Of a stretch of 64,000 bases of DNA, positions 63,513 through 64,000 are shown in pieces. Positions within the stretch are counted from its first letter, which is position 1; every line of letters starts with the position of its first letter. The stretch comes from Parapedobacter sp. SGR-10 (GTDB taxonomy: Bacteria > Bacteroidota > Bacteroidia > Sphingobacteriales > Sphingobacteriaceae): contig NZ_JAAJTJ010000006.1 in NCBI RefSeq assembly GCF_011030405.1, positions 116,323 to 180,322 on the forward strand. The letters are read 5' to 3'. A model generated the notes under the pieces. It saw only the letters and a program-made list of their open reading frames with translations. It searched no databases and was not told where the DNA came from. A program made the position numbers and the translations under genes.

Positions 63513-63899
63513 CTATTTCTTCCGGACACTAAACAATAGGATGACAGCACCCACGAAGAGGAAAAACCATCCCCATTGGATGTGCAAGGTTTTAGCCAGT
63601 ATTCCGTCAAAAAATCTAATACCAAAATAGTTGTTAATTTTAAAATAGACCGCTGTTAATCCTAGCACACACCAGCCTGCAAATATCCAGGTCATCCACC
63701 TAAACAGGCTTACCTTACGCATGAACAAGAATATTACCGTTACTGCCAAAATACCGTGCGTAATAAAAAACAAACTGAGATCTGTTTGGTACAAATTCCA
63801 TCTTCCCACCAAGGGAGCCTTTACAAAAGGACAGAATATGGTCGACAATGCTGCAATGGCTATTCCCAACCAGGCAAATGCTTTGTTTAAAATGTACAT
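63513..63899 (-). CDS. Small four-helix membrane protein, unknown function
   Basis: A 128-aa protein with four predicted membrane helices (about 5-25, 43-60, 68-85, 108-124). LFRWMTWIFAGWCVLGLTAVY and LHIQWGWFFLFVGAVILLF are the most distinctive segments; the C-terminus is SVRKK. No family was recognised. A minus-strand TAAGTTTG element (63925-63918) lies 18 bp before its start and supports expression. Confidence 0.7.
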   Translation of the reverse strand: MYILNKAFAWLGIAIAALSTIFCPFVKAPLVGRWNLYQTDLSLFFITHGILAVTVIFLFMRKVSLFRWMTWIFAGWCVLGLTAVYFKINNYFGIRFFDGILAKTLHIQWGWFFLFVGAVILLFSVRKK

Positions 63900-63917
63900 A
63901 TCTTAAATAGTAAGACT

Positions 63918-63925
63918 CAAACTTA
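63918..63925 (-). promoter_or_regulatory. -7 promoter element of the small membrane protein
   Basis: TAAGTTTG on the minus strand, 18 bp before the start at 63899. A 14-bp palindrome GCATTC-AC-GAATGC lies just upstream at 63939-63952 and could be an operator. Confidence 0.45.
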
Positions 63926-64000
63926 GATAAAATGCTTTGCATTCACGAATGCCTACAGTACAAAAATGTTCATGAGTAATTCATTTTTTATATGCAATAT

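Noticed and set aside
1..64000. CRISPR arrays, tRNA and rRNA genes, insertion-sequence transposases
   Set aside because: Looked for regular spaced repeats, cloverleaf-type TTCGA arms with CCA and transposase motifs; none was found. The repeats present are dispersed palindromes.

Overview
The window looks like a chromosomal segment of a Bacteroidota bacterium, most likely a Sphingobacteriaceae member (Sphingobacterium or Pedobacter-like). The evidence is a FecI-type sigma / FecR / SusC / SusD locus, a cbb3 oxidase whose CcoN and CcoO are one polypeptide, an SPI-type signal peptide set with many lipoproteins, and many promoters with the Bacteroidota -7 element TAnnTTTG, several with TTTG or TTG 19-23 bp upstream. 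The taxonomy is inferred from gene content; no rRNA or tRNA gene is visible. Layout: 1-5.1 kb carries the 3' end of prs, then tex and tatA (minus strand) and a MATE exporter. 5.2-11.5 kb (minus) is a cbb3-type oxidase operon, ccoNO-ccoQ-ccoP-ccoG-fixH-TauE/SafE, with a Crp/Fnr-like palindrome upstream of ccoNO. 11.7-24.2 kb (plus) is an ECF sigma / anti-sigma / SusC / SusD locus that runs into an unrecognised lipoprotein, two secreted S12-type serine hydrolases and a lipoprotein of the MlrC (M81) metallopeptidase family. This is the most unusual region and reads as a peptide-uptake-and-degradation locus. 24.5-31.7 kb holds a secreted DUF6600-like protein with a long disordered basic tail, pncB, a methyltransferase, a SlyD-like isomerase, a YyaL-type thioredoxin-fold protein, a hairpin-rich non-coding stretch and sixA. 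32.0-40.7 kb is a cell-surface glycan cluster with seven glycosyltransferase-type genes, partly AT-rich, plus a DUF4254 gene. 40.7-43.9 kb is argC-argG-GNAT (minus) with a long structured leader. 44.6-52.4 kb is a complex I membrane-arm operon, nuoHIJKLMN, without nuoA-G. 52.4-56.9 kb has nth, recA and the methionine importer metNIQ. 57.1-59.8 kb is rplM-rpsI-rpsB-tsf. 60.2-64 kb has an AI-2E family transporter, a candidate small RNA, rbfA, aat, a DUF2027-like protein lacking a visible Smr domain, and a small membrane protein. Working together: the cbb3 operon and the nuo membrane arm belong to respiration; the sigma/FecR pair probably senses ligand through the STN domain of SusC and switches on the SusCD and hydrolase genes; the ribosomal and translation genes (rplM to tsf, rbfA, aat) are housekeeping. 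Intergenic regions contain a family of imperfect palindromic repeats and several strong hairpins. Many apparent TTG starts in this window are really the last three bases of a TAnnTTTG promoter element, so starts were moved to the next ATG in those cases.
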